From Methylorubrum thiocyanatum (GTDB lineage Bacteria; Pseudomonadota; Alphaproteobacteria; Rhizobiales; Beijerinckiaceae): 64,000 nucleotides of DNA. The DNA is taken from assembly GCA_014138645.1 (NCBI GenBank), contig JACJIB010000006.1, positions 1-64,000 on the forward strand, in the 5' to 3' direction. The translations under genes were made by a program, and so were the position numbers. The notes beneath the pieces are model-generated. The model was given only the letters and a program-made list of their open reading frames with translations, did no database searches and had not been told where the DNA came from. Positions 8,525 through 17,556 of this stretch are shown here, piece after piece (within the stretch, counting starts at the first letter, position 1; the number at the start of each line of letters is the position of its first letter).

Positions 8525-11500
8525 TTGGCGGGCGGGCGGCGAACCGCCCATTGTGAGGACGGCCCCCTGAGCGCCCGGTCCATCATCCCGATCCGTCGCG
8601 ACTACAACCGCTTCGTGGCGGACGAGACGCTGGAAGACTACGCCCTGCGCTTCACCGCCAAGTCGGCGCGGCGCTGGTCGCCCTTCCGCATCGCGCAGAC
8701 GGCGCTCGGCTCGCTCTCGTTCCTGGCGCTGGAGGCGATCGGCGGCACCCTGGTGCTCGCCACCGGCTTCACCAACACCTTCGCGGCGGTGCTCGTCGTC
8801 GGGCTCATCATCTTCGCCACGGCGACCCCGATCACGATCTACGCCGCCCGCTACGGGGTCGATATCGACCTCCTCACCCGCGGGGCGGGCTTCGGCTATC
8901 TCGGCTCGACCATCACCTCGCTGATCTATGCCGGCTTCACCTTCCTGTTCTTCGCCATCGAAGCGGCGATCATGGCCCTGGCGCTGCAGCTCTGCTTCGG
9001 CCTGCCGCTGTGGATCGGCTACATCGTCAGCGCGGGGGCGGTGATCCCGCTGGTGGTCTACGGCATCCGCCTGATCAGCCGCTTCCAGCTCTGGACGCAG
9101 CCGCTCTGGATCGGCCTCAACCTGCTGCCGCTCGTCTGCATCTGGTTCTCGGGGCCGGTGCCGTTCGAGGCCTTCACCGGCTATCCCGGCCTGGAGGCGG
9201 CCGGCGCGGGCTTCGACCTGCGCCTGTTCGGGCTCGCCTCCGGCATCCTTCTGGCGCTGCTGGCCCAGGTCGGCGAGCAGGTCGACTTCCTGCGGTTCAT
9301 GCCGCCGCCCCAACATTCCCCTCAAGGCAAGGGCGATTGGCGCTGGTGGACCGGGGTGCTCTCGGCCGGCGCCGGCTGGATCGTGCCGGGGATGCTGAAG
9401 ATCCTGCTCGGCGCCTTCCTCACGGTGCTGGCACTCGGCCACGGCGTCTCGCCGGAGCACGCCGCCGAGCCGACGCAGATGTACGCCGTCGCCTTCAGCT
9501 ACGTCTCGGGCTCGCCCGGCCTCGCCGTGGCGCTCACCGGCCTGTTCGTGGTGATCTCCCAGCTCAAGATCAACGTGACCAACGCCTATGCCGGCTCGAT
9601 CGCGTGGTCGAACTTCTTCTCGCGCCTCACCCACAGCCATCCGGGGCGGGTGGTCTGGCTCGTGTTCAACGTCGCCATCGCGCTCCTGCTGATGGAGCTC
9701 GGCATCGACAAGACCATCGAGAGCACCCTGCCGCTCTATGCCTGCGTGGTCTCGGCCTGGGTCGGCGCGCTCGCCGCCGACCTCGCGGTCAACAAGCCGC
9801 TCGGCCTGTCGCCGCCGGGCATCGAGTTCAAGCGCGCGCATCTCTACGCCATCAACCCGGTGGGCACGGGGGCGATGGTGCTCTCGCTCCTCGCCGGCGG
9901 CCTGATCCATGTCGGCCTGTGCGGCGATGCGCTCCAGCCCTTCGCGCCGATCCTGGCGCTCGCCACCGCCTTCGCCGCGGCGCCTGCCATCGCCTTCGCG
10001 ACCGGCGGCAAGCGCTACCTCGCCCGCACGCCGCAGACCGCCTGGGACCGGCCGGAGATCTCCTGCCGCGTCTGCGAGCACCCGTTCGAGGCCGAGGACA
10101 TGGCGCAGTGCCCGGCCTATTCCGGGCCGATCTGCTCGCTCTGCTGCTCCCTCGACGCCCGCTGCGGCGACCTGTGCAAGCCGCATGGACGGCTCGAAGC
10201 CCAAGCCGGCGAGACGCTCGCCCGCGTCCTGCCCGCCCGCATCGCCGCCTGGATCGGCGCGCCGCTGGGCCGCTACCTCGCGCTGATGCTGACCCTGATC
10301 ACGGTGATCGGGCTGATCTTCGTCATCGTCCATGCCGGCGCCGCCGCCGCGCATCCCGAGCACGGCGAGACCCTGCGCGCGGCGCTCACCAGCCTGTTCT
10401 TCATCCTGATCGTCATCCTCGGCGTGGTCGCGTGGCTGTTCGTGCTGGCGCAGGAGAGCCGCCGCGTGGCGCAGGAGGAGACCGCCCGCCAGACCGCCCT
10501 CTACGAGGCGGAGATCGCCGCCCACAAGGTCACCGACGCCAAGCTGCAGCAGGCCAAGGAGACGGCGGAGGCCGCCAACCTCGCGAAAAGCCGCTACGTC
10601 GTCGGCATCAGCCACGAACTGCGCACGCCGCTCAACGCCGTGCTCGGCTACGCGCAGTTGCTGGAGGGCGATCCCAGCATTCCGGAACCGCGCCGCAACG
10701 GCATCCGGGTGATCCGCCGCAGCGCCCAGCACCTCTCCGGCCTGATCGACGGGCTGCTCGACATCTCGCGCATGGAGGCAGGCCGCCTCCAGACCCACCG
10801 CAACGAGATCCGGCTCGCCGACTTCCTGGCCCAGATCGTCGACATGGTCCGCCTCCAGGCGGAGGGCGCGGGTCTGACCTTCCGCTTCACCCGGCCCGAG
10901 ATCCTGCCGGCCGTGGTGGCGACCGACGAGAAGCGGCTGCGCCAGATCCTGCTCAACCTTCTCTCCAACGCGATCAAGTTCACGGCCGAGGGCGAGGTCG
11001 CCCTGGAGATGACCTATCGCGGGCAGGTCGCGGTTTTCACGATCCGCGACACGGGCCTCGGCATCCCGGAGGCCGATCTCGGCCGGATCTTCGAGCCGTT
11101 CGAGCGCGGCTCGATGCCCGCCGCCCGCGCGGCGCCGGGGACCGGGCTCGGGCTCACCATCGCGGGTCTGCTGGCGCAGGTGATGGGCGGCGAGATCACC
11201 GTCGAGAGCCGGGTCGGGCAGGGGACCAGCTTCCGGGTGCGGCTGATGCTGGCCTCGGTGAACCGCCCGGCGCCCGCCGCGATGCCGGCCCCGGCGGCGG
11301 CGCGCCCCGCCCTGGCGGAGCCCGGCCGCCTCGTCCTCGTCGCCGACGACGATGCGGCTCACCGCGCGCTGATGCGCGAGATTCTGGAGCCCCTCGGCTT
11401 CACCGTCGCCGAGGCGCCGGATGGCCCGGCCTGTCTCACCCTGGCGCGGGCGCGCGAGCCGGCCCTGATCCTGCTCGACATCGCCATGCCGGGCATGACC

Positions 11501-11977
11501 GGCTGGGAGGTGGCAAGGACGTTGCGTGAGACCGGCTTCACCGCTCGCATCGCGATGATGTCGGCCAATGTCCACGAAATCAGCCCGACCCGCGGCGCCG
11601 ATGCGCCGCACGACGACATCATCGCCAAACCGTTCGACATGCAGGATTTCCTGGAGAGGATCACGGGGCTGCTCGGCACAGCCCGCCCGCTGCCCGCATC
11701 GCCCGCGGCGCTGCGCCCGATCCTGCGGCCCGAGCACCGGACGGAGCCTGCGAACGGGGCGGCCGGGGGTGGGGAGACGGTGCCGGCCGAGCATATCGCC
11801 GCATTGCTGCGTCTCGGCCGCATCGGCCATGTCCGCGGCATCGAGGCGAAGCTGAACGAGTTGGAGAGCGACGCCGCCGTGCCGCCGGCCTTCGTCGCCC
11901 GGATGCGCGGCCTCGTGACGGCCTACGACATGCGCCGCTACGTCGGCGTGCTGGAGGGGCTTGCCCGCGATGCCTGA
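8525..11977 (+). CDS. Hybrid sensor kinase with NCS1 permease-like sensor and Cys cluster
   Basis: About 1,150 residues. Residues ~20-505 form a multi-span membrane domain like NCS1 purine/cytosine permeases, beginning with the polar IPIRRDYNRFVADETLEDYALR. A Cys-rich segment follows, with eight Cys at 514, 517, 529, 537, 540, 541, 547 and 551, probably a metal or Fe-S site. Two more membrane segments (~585-650) and a short coil lead to HisKA (ISHELRTPLN, phospho-acceptor His697), HATPase (NLLSNAIKF, DTGLGIP, GTGLGL) and a receiver with Asp985. The permease part likely senses, and may carry, a nitrogenous solute. Its divergent position suggests control of the amide operon. The start is unsure: TTG at 8525 has no clear ribosome site, while CTG at 8567 follows GAGGA. 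Confidence 0.88.
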   Translation: MAGGRRTAHCEDGPLSARSIIPIRRDYNRFVADETLEDYALRFTAKSARRWSPFRIAQTALGSLSFLALEAIGGTLVLATGFTNTFAAVLVVGLIIFATATPITIYAARYGVDIDLLTRGAGFGYLGSTITSLIYAGFTFLFFAIEAAIMALALQLCFGLPLWIGYIVSAGAVIPLVVYGIRLISRFQLWTQPLWIGLNLLPLVCIWFSGPVPFEAFTGYPGLEAAGAGFDLRLFGLASGILLALLAQVGEQVDFLRFMPPPQHSPQGKGDWRWWTGVLSAGAGWIVPGMLKILLGAFLTVLALGHGVSPEHAAEPTQMYAVAFSYVSGSPGLAVALTGLFVVISQLKINVTNAYAGSIAWSNFFSRLTHSHPGRVVWLVFNVAIALLLMELGIDKTIESTLPLYACVVSAWVGALAADLAVNKPLGLSPPGIEFKRAHLYAINPVGTGAMVLSLLAGGLIHVGLCGDALQPFAPILALATAFAAAPAIAFATGGKRYLARTPQTAWDRPEISCRVCEHPFEAEDMAQCPAYSGPICSLCCSLDARCGDLCKPHGRLEAQAGETLARVLPARIAAWIGAPLGRYLALMLTLITVIGLIFVIVHAGAAAAHPEHGETLRAALTSLFFILIVILGVVAWLFVLAQESRRVAQEETARQTALYEAEIAAHKVTDAKLQQAKETAEAANLAKSRYVVGISHELRTPLNAVLGYAQLLEGDPSIPEPRRNGIRVIRRSAQHLSGLIDGLLDISRMEAGRLQTHRNEIRLADFLAQIVDMVRLQAEGAGLTFRFTRPEILPAVVATDEKRLRQILLNLLSNAIKFTAEGEVALEMTYRGQVAVFTIRDTGLGIPEADLGRIFEPFERGSMPAARAAPGTGLGLTIAGLLAQVMGGEITVESRVGQGTSFRVRLMLASVNRPAPAAMPAPAAARPALAEPGRLVLVADDDAAHRALMREILEPLGFTVAEAPDGPACLTLARAREPALILLDIAMPGMTGWEVARTLRETGFTARIAMMSANVHEISPTRGADAPHDDIIAKPFDMQDFLERITGLLGTARPLPASPAALRPILRPEHRTEPANGAAGGGETVPAEHIAALLRLGRIGHVRGIEAKLNELESDAAVPPAFVARMRGLVTAYDMRRYVGVLEGLARDA

Positions 11978-12875
11978 GGCGCAGCGCGACATCGTCCTCG
12001 TCGTCGATGATTCCCCCGATACCCTGAGCTTCCTCACCGAGGCGATCGAGCGCTCCGGGGCCACGGTGCTGGTGGCGGTGGGCGGCGACCTCGCCCTCGA
12101 CCTCGTCGAGGAGATCACCCCCGACATCATCCTGCTCGACGCGGTGATGCCGGGCATGGACGGGTTCGAGACCTGCCGCCGCCTCAAGGCCAAGGGCCGG
12201 CTCGCCCACGTGCCCGTCATCTTCATGACCGGGCTGTCCGAGACCGAGCACATCGTGAAGGGGCTGGAGGCGGGCGGGATCGACTACGTCACCAAGCCGA
12301 TCGCCCCCGACGAGATCCTGGCCCGCATCCGCGTCCATCTGGCCAATGCCCGCTCCGCGCAGAGCGCGCGGGCCGCCCTCGACACCGCCGGGCGCACCCT
12401 GTTCGCGGTCGATGCCGCCGGTTCGGTCCTGTGGTGCACGCCGCAGGCCGCACAGGTGCTCGCCGCGCTCGGCAGTTCAGAGCCGCTCGCCTTGCCGCCG
12501 AGCGGGCGCGAGTGGCTGCAACGCTGCCTGAGCGGCCATGGCACGGCCCCCCTGGCGCTCACCGACGGGCAAGGCCGCGCCCATTCGCTCAGCTTCATCG
12601 GGCGCACCGGCCCCGAGATCCTTCTGCGCCTCTCCGGCGATCCCACCGCCGCCGGCCTGGAGCGGCTGCGCGAGCGCCTGCCGATCACCGGCCGCGAGGC
12701 GGAAGTGCTGCTCTGGCTTTCCCGCGGCAAATCGAGCCGCGACATCGGCGAGATCCTGGGCTTGAGCCCCCGCACGGTGACGAAGCACCTGGAGGGCATC
12801 TACGCCAAGCTCGGCGTCGAGAACCGCACCGCGGCCTCGGCGGTGGCGGCGCGGCACCTGCGCGATCTGGACTGA
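11970..12875 (+). CDS. LuxR-family response regulator
   Basis: A 301-residue regulator. The receiver (1-120) has the acidic pair VVDDS, phospho-acceptor Asp57 in ILLDAVMPGMDG, a Thr in FMTG and the Lys of YVTKP. A middle region (~125-225) begins RTLFAVDAAGSVLWCTPQA and looks like a small PAS-type domain. The C-terminus is a LuxR/NarL helix-turn-helix: LPITGREAEVLLWLSRGKSSRDIGEILGLS is followed by KHLEGIYAKLGV. The ATG at 11970 overlaps the kinase stop by 8 bases, so the two are translationally coupled and form a cognate pair. The likely target is the divergent control region upstream of the kinase. Confidence 0.92.
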   Translation: MPEAQRDIVLVVDDSPDTLSFLTEAIERSGATVLVAVGGDLALDLVEEITPDIILLDAVMPGMDGFETCRRLKAKGRLAHVPVIFMTGLSETEHIVKGLEAGGIDYVTKPIAPDEILARIRVHLANARSAQSARAALDTAGRTLFAVDAAGSVLWCTPQAAQVLAALGSSEPLALPPSGREWLQRCLSGHGTAPLALTDGQGRAHSLSFIGRTGPEILLRLSGDPTAAGLERLRERLPITGREAEVLLWLSRGKSSRDIGEILGLSPRTVTKHLEGIYAKLGVENRTAASAVAARHLRDLD

Positions 12876-13324
12876 ACGGCTCTTTCAGCGGCAAGCGAAC
12901 GACCGCCTCCGCTCAGCGCCGCCTGCGCCCCACAAAACCCGGTCGACCTGCCCCGGTCGATCGATTTCCCGGTGGCCCGGCGAGACCCGGAGACGGATGC
13001 GCGAGAGGTGCGGCCGACAAAACAGCCGCCTGTGCGATCCGCGAGCGCAGTCCGTGACTTGAGGCGGAAGGCGCAGGGGTGTACGGCGCAGGCGTCATGC
13101 CTTCGCCGCATTCCACGGGGAAGCAGGCCGCCGTCTCGTTCGGGCAGGAATCGTTCTGCAATCGTGCTGCGCCCGAGGCCGCGCACGGCGATCCGGTGCA
13201 CCGCGCCAGGAGGGCCGCGCCTCGGACCGACCGGCCGGGCCTGCCATCCCGCGGGGCTACGGCGGCCCGAGTGAGCACCGCGTCACGTTTTTACGCGCCA
13301 TCCGTTGAAGGGGTCATAACGCCG
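12876..13324. other. Intergenic stretch without a supported gene
   Basis: A 449-base gap. Several open frames cross it on both strands, but their products are Arg/Pro-rich shadow translations with no ribosome site. The element CCGGTCGA occurs twice near 12945-12962. The last 60 bases before the next gene are less GC-rich (ACGTTTTTACGC, then TTGAAGGGGTCATAAC) and probably contain its promoter. No terminator hairpin was seen after the response regulator. Confidence 0.4.
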
Positions 13325-14128
13325 ATGTTCCTTGCCAAGTCTTCCATGGCCAAGCCTTCCGCGCGCGCGCTGCGCGTGGCCGCGATCCTCGCCATGGCGG
13401 GCCTGGGTGCCGGCCTGGGCGGAACCGCGCTCGCTCAGAAGAAGCCGGCCGCCCCGGCGCCGACCCCCGCGCCCGCGCAGGCCCAGCCGGCCGCGCCCGC
13501 CCAGCAGCAGGCTCAGGCCAACGGCCCGCAGCTCATCAACGTGAAGTCCGAGCCGAGCCAGGCCGACTGGACCAAGGTCTGCGGCAAGGATCAGGGCTCG
13601 GGCACCGACGTCTGCTACACCACCCGCGACTTCGTCTCGGATTCCGGCCAGCCGGTGCTCGCGGTCGCGCTCTACGACATGAAGAACGCTTCCACGAAGC
13701 AGGAGGTGAAGGTCGTCCGCTTCCTGCTGCCGCTCGGCCTGATGCTGGCCCCCGGCATGCGCTTCGACGTCGACGGCAAGGAAGTGACCGGCGGCAAGTT
13801 CGCCGTCTGCTTCCCCAACGGCTGCTTCGCCGAGGCCGGCGGCGTCTCGAACGAGCTGCTGAACGGCTTCAAGAAGGGCACCACGCTCAACGTCCGGGTT
13901 CAGAACCAGACCCAGCGCGAGGTGGTGTTCGCGGTGCCGCTCGCCGGCTTCGGCAAGGCCTTCGACGGCCCGGCCATCGACCCGAAGGTGCTCGAGGAGC
14001 AGCAGAAGAAGCTTCAGGCCGAGATGGAGAAGCGCAGCGAGGAAATGCGCAAGAAGCTGGAGCAGCAGGGCTCGGCCGGTGCCGCTCCCGCCCCGGCTGC
14101 TCCGGCCGCCAGCGCCGCGCCGAAGTAA
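13325..14128 (+). CDS. Invasion-associated locus B (IalB) family exported protein
   Basis: A 267-residue protein. A signal peptide (about 1-38, with RALRVAAILAMAGLGAG ending near TALAQ) precedes a Pro/Ala/Gln-rich linker. The conserved IalB domain follows (~80-215): WTKVCGKDQGSGTDVCYTTRDF, LPLGLMLAPGMRFDVDGK and FAVCFPNGCFAE, with four Cys that probably form two disulfides. The C-terminus is a Glu/Lys/Gln-rich coiled coil and an Ala/Pro tail. IalB-like proteins are periplasmic; their molecular role is unknown and the name comes from Bartonella. Monocistronic, ending in a strong terminator. An ATG at 13346 is an alternative start. Confidence 0.9.
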   Translation: MFLAKSSMAKPSARALRVAAILAMAGLGAGLGGTALAQKKPAAPAPTPAPAQAQPAAPAQQQAQANGPQLINVKSEPSQADWTKVCGKDQGSGTDVCYTTRDFVSDSGQPVLAVALYDMKNASTKQEVKVVRFLLPLGLMLAPGMRFDVDGKEVTGGKFAVCFPNGCFAEAGGVSNELLNGFKKGTTLNVRVQNQTQREVVFAVPLAGFGKAFDGPAIDPKVLEEQQKKLQAEMEKRSEEMRKKLEQQGSAGAAPAPAAPAASAAPK

Positions 14129-14153
14129 GCCGCCCGCGCAAACGATCTTTGAG

Positions 14154-14192
14154 AGGAAAGCCCCGCCGTGCTCGCCACGGCGGGGCTTTCCT
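14154..14192 (+). terminator. Strong 17-bp hairpin after the IalB-like gene
   Basis: AGGAAAGCCCCGCCGTG (14154-14170) pairs perfectly with 14176-14192 around a 5-base loop and is followed by TTGGG. It lies 26 bases after the stop. The remaining 248 bases up to the small gene at 14441 hold a less GC-rich patch (TTGTCGTTAACGATG near 14297 and GGGGTTATTTAACGG near 14386) that may carry its promoter; no further gene is supported there. Confidence 0.85.
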
Positions 14193-14440
14193 TTGGGCCA
14201 CGGCGCAGAGGGCGCGGACGCTGCGTGCAACCATGTCCGGGGCACGGCGTTCAGCATGTCCCAGATCAGTGGGACGGCAACAGTCAATCGCCAAGTTGTC
14301 GTTAACGATGTTTCGCCGACCCGCCTTCGGGATAGCGGTAGCAATGGTGACGAAACGCACCGCGCAATCCCGCTGCACAAGGTTAGGGGTTATTTAACGG
14401 ATCGAGGCGGCCGCGAAGGAGCCGCAACGGAGTTCAGGCG

Positions 14441-14530
14441 ATGAGCCAGCGCATCGAAGACATCAAGTTCATGGCGACGATGACCTTCGTCACCCTGTTC
14501 GGCACCTGCCTCACGGCGCTGGTGGGCTGA
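14441..14530 (+). CDS. Possible 29-residue single-span membrane peptide
   Basis: A short frame reading MSQRIEDIKFMATMTF and then a hydrophobic stretch ending LTALVG, followed by TGA. It has a polar head of nine residues and one predicted membrane segment of about 18. GAAGGAG lies about 23 bases and GGAG about 12 bases upstream. The layout (AT-richer upstream DNA, ribosome site, charged head, single span) fits a genuine small membrane protein. Function unknown; there is no homology to lean on. Confidence 0.45.
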   Translation: MSQRIEDIKFMATMTFVTLFGTCLTALVG

Positions 14531-14662
14531 AGCCCCCGGCCTGTTCGAGGCCCCATCCGATCCGGATGCTCCCCTTATGGCCCGGATCCGTTAAGAAGCC
14601 GCTTCTATCTCTCCCCTCCGCGGGGATGTCGCCGGGATCGGGCCCGGCCGGAAGCGTGAACC

Positions 14663-15421
14663 TTGCGACACATCCACGTCATCGGCATCGGAACGGGCAA
14701 CCCTGAGCACCTGACCGTTCAGGGCATCCGGGCGCTCGAGGCGACCGACGCGGTCTTCGCCCTCGACAAGGGGGAGGCCAAGGCCGGCCTGCTCGGCCTG
14801 CGCCGGCAGATCTGCGACCGCTACATCGAGGGGCGGCCCTACCGCTTCATTGAGGCCGCCGACCCCGAGCGCGACCGCCGGCCAGCGGATTACGGCGTGG
14901 CGGTGGACGATTGGCACGCCGCCCGCGCGGCCCTCTACGAGGGCCTGATCGCCGAGCATCTGCGCGAGGACGAGCGCGGCGCCTTCCTCGTCTGGGGCGA
15001 TCCATCGCTCTACGACAGCACCCTGCGCATCCTCGACCGGGTGCTCGCCCGCGGCCGCATCAGCTTCACCCACGACGTCATTCCCGGCATCACCTCGGTG
15101 CAGGCGCTCGCCGCCGCCCACCGCATTCCGCTGCACGCGATCGGCGAGCCGGTGCGGATCACCACCGGGCGAAGGCTGCGCGACGGGCTGGGCGAGGAGC
15201 CGGGCGCCACGGTGGTGATGCTCGACGGCGATCCGCGCTTCGAGGGGCTCGACCCGGCACTGACGATCTACTGGGGTGCCTATCTCGGCACGCCGGACGA
15301 ATGTCTCGTCGCCGGCCGGCTCGGCGACGTGGCCGAGGAGATCCGCCGTGTGCGTGCGGAGGCGCGCGCGCGCCACGGCTGGATCATGGACATCTATCTG
15401 CTGCTCAGGCCGGCCGCCTGA
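14663..15421 (+). CDS. cobF: Precorrin-6A synthase (deacetylating) CobF
   Basis: A 252-residue tetrapyrrole methylase. The N-terminus HIHVIGIGTGNPEHLTVQGI is the SAM-binding start of this fold, followed by VFALDKGEAK, FLVWGDPSLYDST and HDVIPGITSVQALAAAH. In the aerobic cobalamin pathway CobF methylates C-1 of precorrin-5 and releases acetate. The start is TTG at 14663, since no ATG is compatible with the conserved N-terminus. It stands alone here: no other cob gene is in the window and no cobalamin riboswitch is visible upstream. Cytoplasmic. Confidence 0.93.
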   Translation: MRHIHVIGIGTGNPEHLTVQGIRALEATDAVFALDKGEAKAGLLGLRRQICDRYIEGRPYRFIEAADPERDRRPADYGVAVDDWHAARAALYEGLIAEHLREDERGAFLVWGDPSLYDSTLRILDRVLARGRISFTHDVIPGITSVQALAAAHRIPLHAIGEPVRITTGRRLRDGLGEEPGATVVMLDGDPRFEGLDPALTIYWGAYLGTPDECLVAGRLGDVAEEIRRVRAEARARHGWIMDIYLLLRPAA

Positions 15422-15643
15422 GGCCGCGCCCGCCGGTCTTCGCACTGCGGCATAATGTCGAGGTAGGGAAGCCTCCCGCCACGATAGGCGCCGCCTGAGG
15501 CCGATTCTTCCGCGGCTCCCGGCTGCGGCGACAAGAGCCGTCTCCGGCCGTTTTTTCGCCCTGGCAGAGGCCTTGCTTCGCCGCCCTCGCGATGGACATT
15601 TCCGGGTCGAACGAACACCCGAACCATCCTGTGGGGGCGAGAT

Positions 15644-16978
15644 ATGGCGGCTGGCTCGCGGCGGGCCGTGCGCGGTGTTGCCTGCGCGTCGATCGGACTG
15701 GCCGTCGCGCTGACGGCGGGGATCCTGTTCGCCGGGCCAGACCGGCCGGCGAGCCCGCGCGGGGCGATCGATCCGGTCGGCAGCGGCCTCTCGACCCACA
15801 GCGCCCCCCTCGCGGCGGCCCCGGAGGCCCCCCCGACCCGGATCGTCCTCGGCCCCGGGGGGCGCGATCTGCGCCTGTCCGGCGAACTGACCGAGGGCGC
15901 CGCCGAGCGGCTCGCACGGCTGCTCGCGGCCCATCGCGGGGTCGAGCGCATCCATCTCACCAGCGAGGGGGGCCTGGTCGACGAGGGCGCAGCCATCGGC
16001 GCGCTGATCGCGGCGCACGGCCTCGTCACCTACGTGCCGGATTACTGCGTCTCCGCCTGCACCTTGGCGTTCGTGCGCGGGCGCGAGCGCTGGGTTCTGG
16101 CGGAGGCGCGGCTCGGCTTCCACGCCCCCTACGAGACCGATCCGTCGGGCGCCGAGATCGCGGTCGACAGTGCGCCCGAGCGGGCCGCCTACCTCGCCGC
16201 GGGCGTGAGCGCCGATTTCGTCGAGGCCGCCCTCGCGATCCGGCCGGACGATCTGATGATCCCCGAGGCCGAGACCCTGGTGAGGGCCGGCGTCGCCACC
16301 GGCATCGTCGAGGCCGACCGCTTCCCCGATTCCACCCTCGACGACGGCGCCGACGCGGAGCGGGCCCGTGCGGTGATCCTGCACGACGTGCCGCTGCTCG
16401 ATGCGGTGGAGGCGGGCGTGCCGGGCACGGTCGCGCCGATCGCCGCGTGGTATCTCGACGGCTACCGCCGGGGCCGCCCGGAGGGGGACGCCTTCGCCGG
16501 CATCCGCGGGATGGCCGCTCATGCGGTTGCACGGAGCCTCGCGCAGGCCGATCCCGGCGTGCTGGTCGATCTCGGCCGGATGATCCTGCGGGCGATGCAG
16601 CGCCCGAGTCCGGACCGGCTGCAGGTCTGCGCGGCGGCGAGGGCGGGGGCAGGCGCCGTACTGACGCGGCCACGGCTCGACGCAGCGCAGCGGGCGCAGG
16701 GCCGCACTCTCCTGGCGCGAGCCCTCGGATTGAGGAGTACGGAGGCACCGCCCGCGCCGCAAGGTGTCGGGGATGGGGACCCGGATCGGCCCGATCTTAC
16801 AACGGCCGCGGCGTCACCCCCCTTCCGCGGGCGCGGCTGCTCGGCCCTGCGCAAAGCTTTCACGGCCGCTCTGGCCCGCCCCGCAGCCGAGGCGGCGCAG
16901 GCCCTGCGCCCGCTGCTCTTCCCGGCCGCGCCGGCACAGGTACGTCCGGCGCTCGAAGCTTCCGCGCAGCCGCGATAA
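15644..16978 (+). CDS. Periplasmic ClpP-like protein (COG3904 type)
   Basis: A 444-residue protein with an N-terminal membrane anchor or signal (about 11-31). The ClpP/crotonase-like part (~65-175) contains RIHLTSEGGLVDEGAAIGAL, then DYCVSACTLAFV with candidate nucleophile Ser137, and LGFHAPYE with His160. This pattern is shared by the COG3904 group of predicted periplasmic serine-protease-like proteins. Residues 180-330 are alpha-helical and the last 100 are low-complexity Ala/Pro/Arg. Whether it is a protease is unproven. It converges with the PAS protein 11 bases downstream. Confidence 0.75.
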   Translation: MAAGSRRAVRGVACASIGLAVALTAGILFAGPDRPASPRGAIDPVGSGLSTHSAPLAAAPEAPPTRIVLGPGGRDLRLSGELTEGAAERLARLLAAHRGVERIHLTSEGGLVDEGAAIGALIAAHGLVTYVPDYCVSACTLAFVRGRERWVLAEARLGFHAPYETDPSGAEIAVDSAPERAAYLAAGVSADFVEAALAIRPDDLMIPEAETLVRAGVATGIVEADRFPDSTLDDGADAERARAVILHDVPLLDAVEAGVPGTVAPIAAWYLDGYRRGRPEGDAFAGIRGMAAHAVARSLAQADPGVLVDLGRMILRAMQRPSPDRLQVCAAARAGAGAVLTRPRLDAAQRAQGRTLLARALGLRSTEAPPAPQGVGDGDPDRPDLTTAAASPPFRGRGCSALRKAFTAALARPAAEAAQALRPLLFPAAPAQVRPALEASAQPR

Positions 16979-16989
16979 GCCGGCGCCCC

Positions 16990-17556
16990 TCAATGCACCT
17001 GCCGCCCGCCGCCGCGCAGATGGCGGGCGAGTTCGTGGCCGACCTCGACGGCCACCTCATCGACGAGGCGGGCCAGTGGCGGGTTGCGCAGGCCGGCCAC
17101 CAGCCCCTTCATCGCGGCGGCATGGTCGGCGAGGCGGTTGACCTGCCGCTGCGCCTGCTGCGCGTCCGAGCCGACGGGGCGGCGTCCCTCCGTCAGGTCG
17201 AAGGCGAGGCCCTGCGTCGTGACCGCACCGGTGGCGGGATCGCGGCCGCAGCGCCCCATCAGGCGCAGCCAGCGGGCGCCGTCCGGGCCGGGCCGTGTGC
17301 GGAACTCGGCCTCGAACGGGCGGCCGTCCTCCCCGGCCGCCCGCAGCACGCCAGCGACCCGGACGGCGTCCTCGGCCTCCACCGCCGCCAGCGCCAGCGT
17401 CAGGGAGGTGCCGGTGGCCGCCTCAGACGGCACGGCAAGCAATCGGGCGAGGACCGGCGACAGGGCGATCCGGTCGGACGCCGGATCGTGGGCCCAGGCA
17501 CCGAGGCAGGCCGATCCGGCAAGGGCGGAAGAAAGGTCAGGTTGGAAAGCCGTCAT
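16990..17556 (-). CDS. PAS-domain protein without output domain
   Basis: A 188-residue protein. Residues ~10-125 resemble a PAS fold: LGAWAHDPASDRIALSPVLARLL, then AVEAEDAVRVAGVLRAAGEDGRPFEAEFR and GARWLRLMGRCGRDPATG, ending with the PAS-associated GLAFDLTEGRR. The C-terminus (130-188) is helical, ends in Gly/His residues and contains no kinase, GGDEF or HTH motif. It may pass a signal to a partner through the helices. It is divergent from the parA pair across a 357-base region. Confidence 0.7.
   Translation of the reverse strand: MTAFQPDLSSALAGSACLGAWAHDPASDRIALSPVLARLLAVPSEAATGTSLTLALAAVEAEDAVRVAGVLRAAGEDGRPFEAEFRTRPGPDGARWLRLMGRCGRDPATGAVTTQGLAFDLTEGRRPVGSDAQQAQRQVNRLADHAAAMKGLVAGLRNPPLARLVDEVAVEVGHELARHLRGGGRQVH

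Noticed and set aside
8375..12253. Open frame of 1,292 codons on the minus strand
   Set aside because: Its translation is Arg/Gly/His-rich with no domain and it mirrors the kinase and regulator genes. Long antisense frames are expected in GC-rich coding DNA.
12800..13278. Short frames on both strands in the gap after the response regulator
   Set aside because: Pro/Arg-rich products, no ribosome sites and no conserved-looking segment.
14531..14662. Cobalamin riboswitch upstream of cobF
   Set aside because: The 132-base gap is too short and lacks the B12-box and the expected helices.
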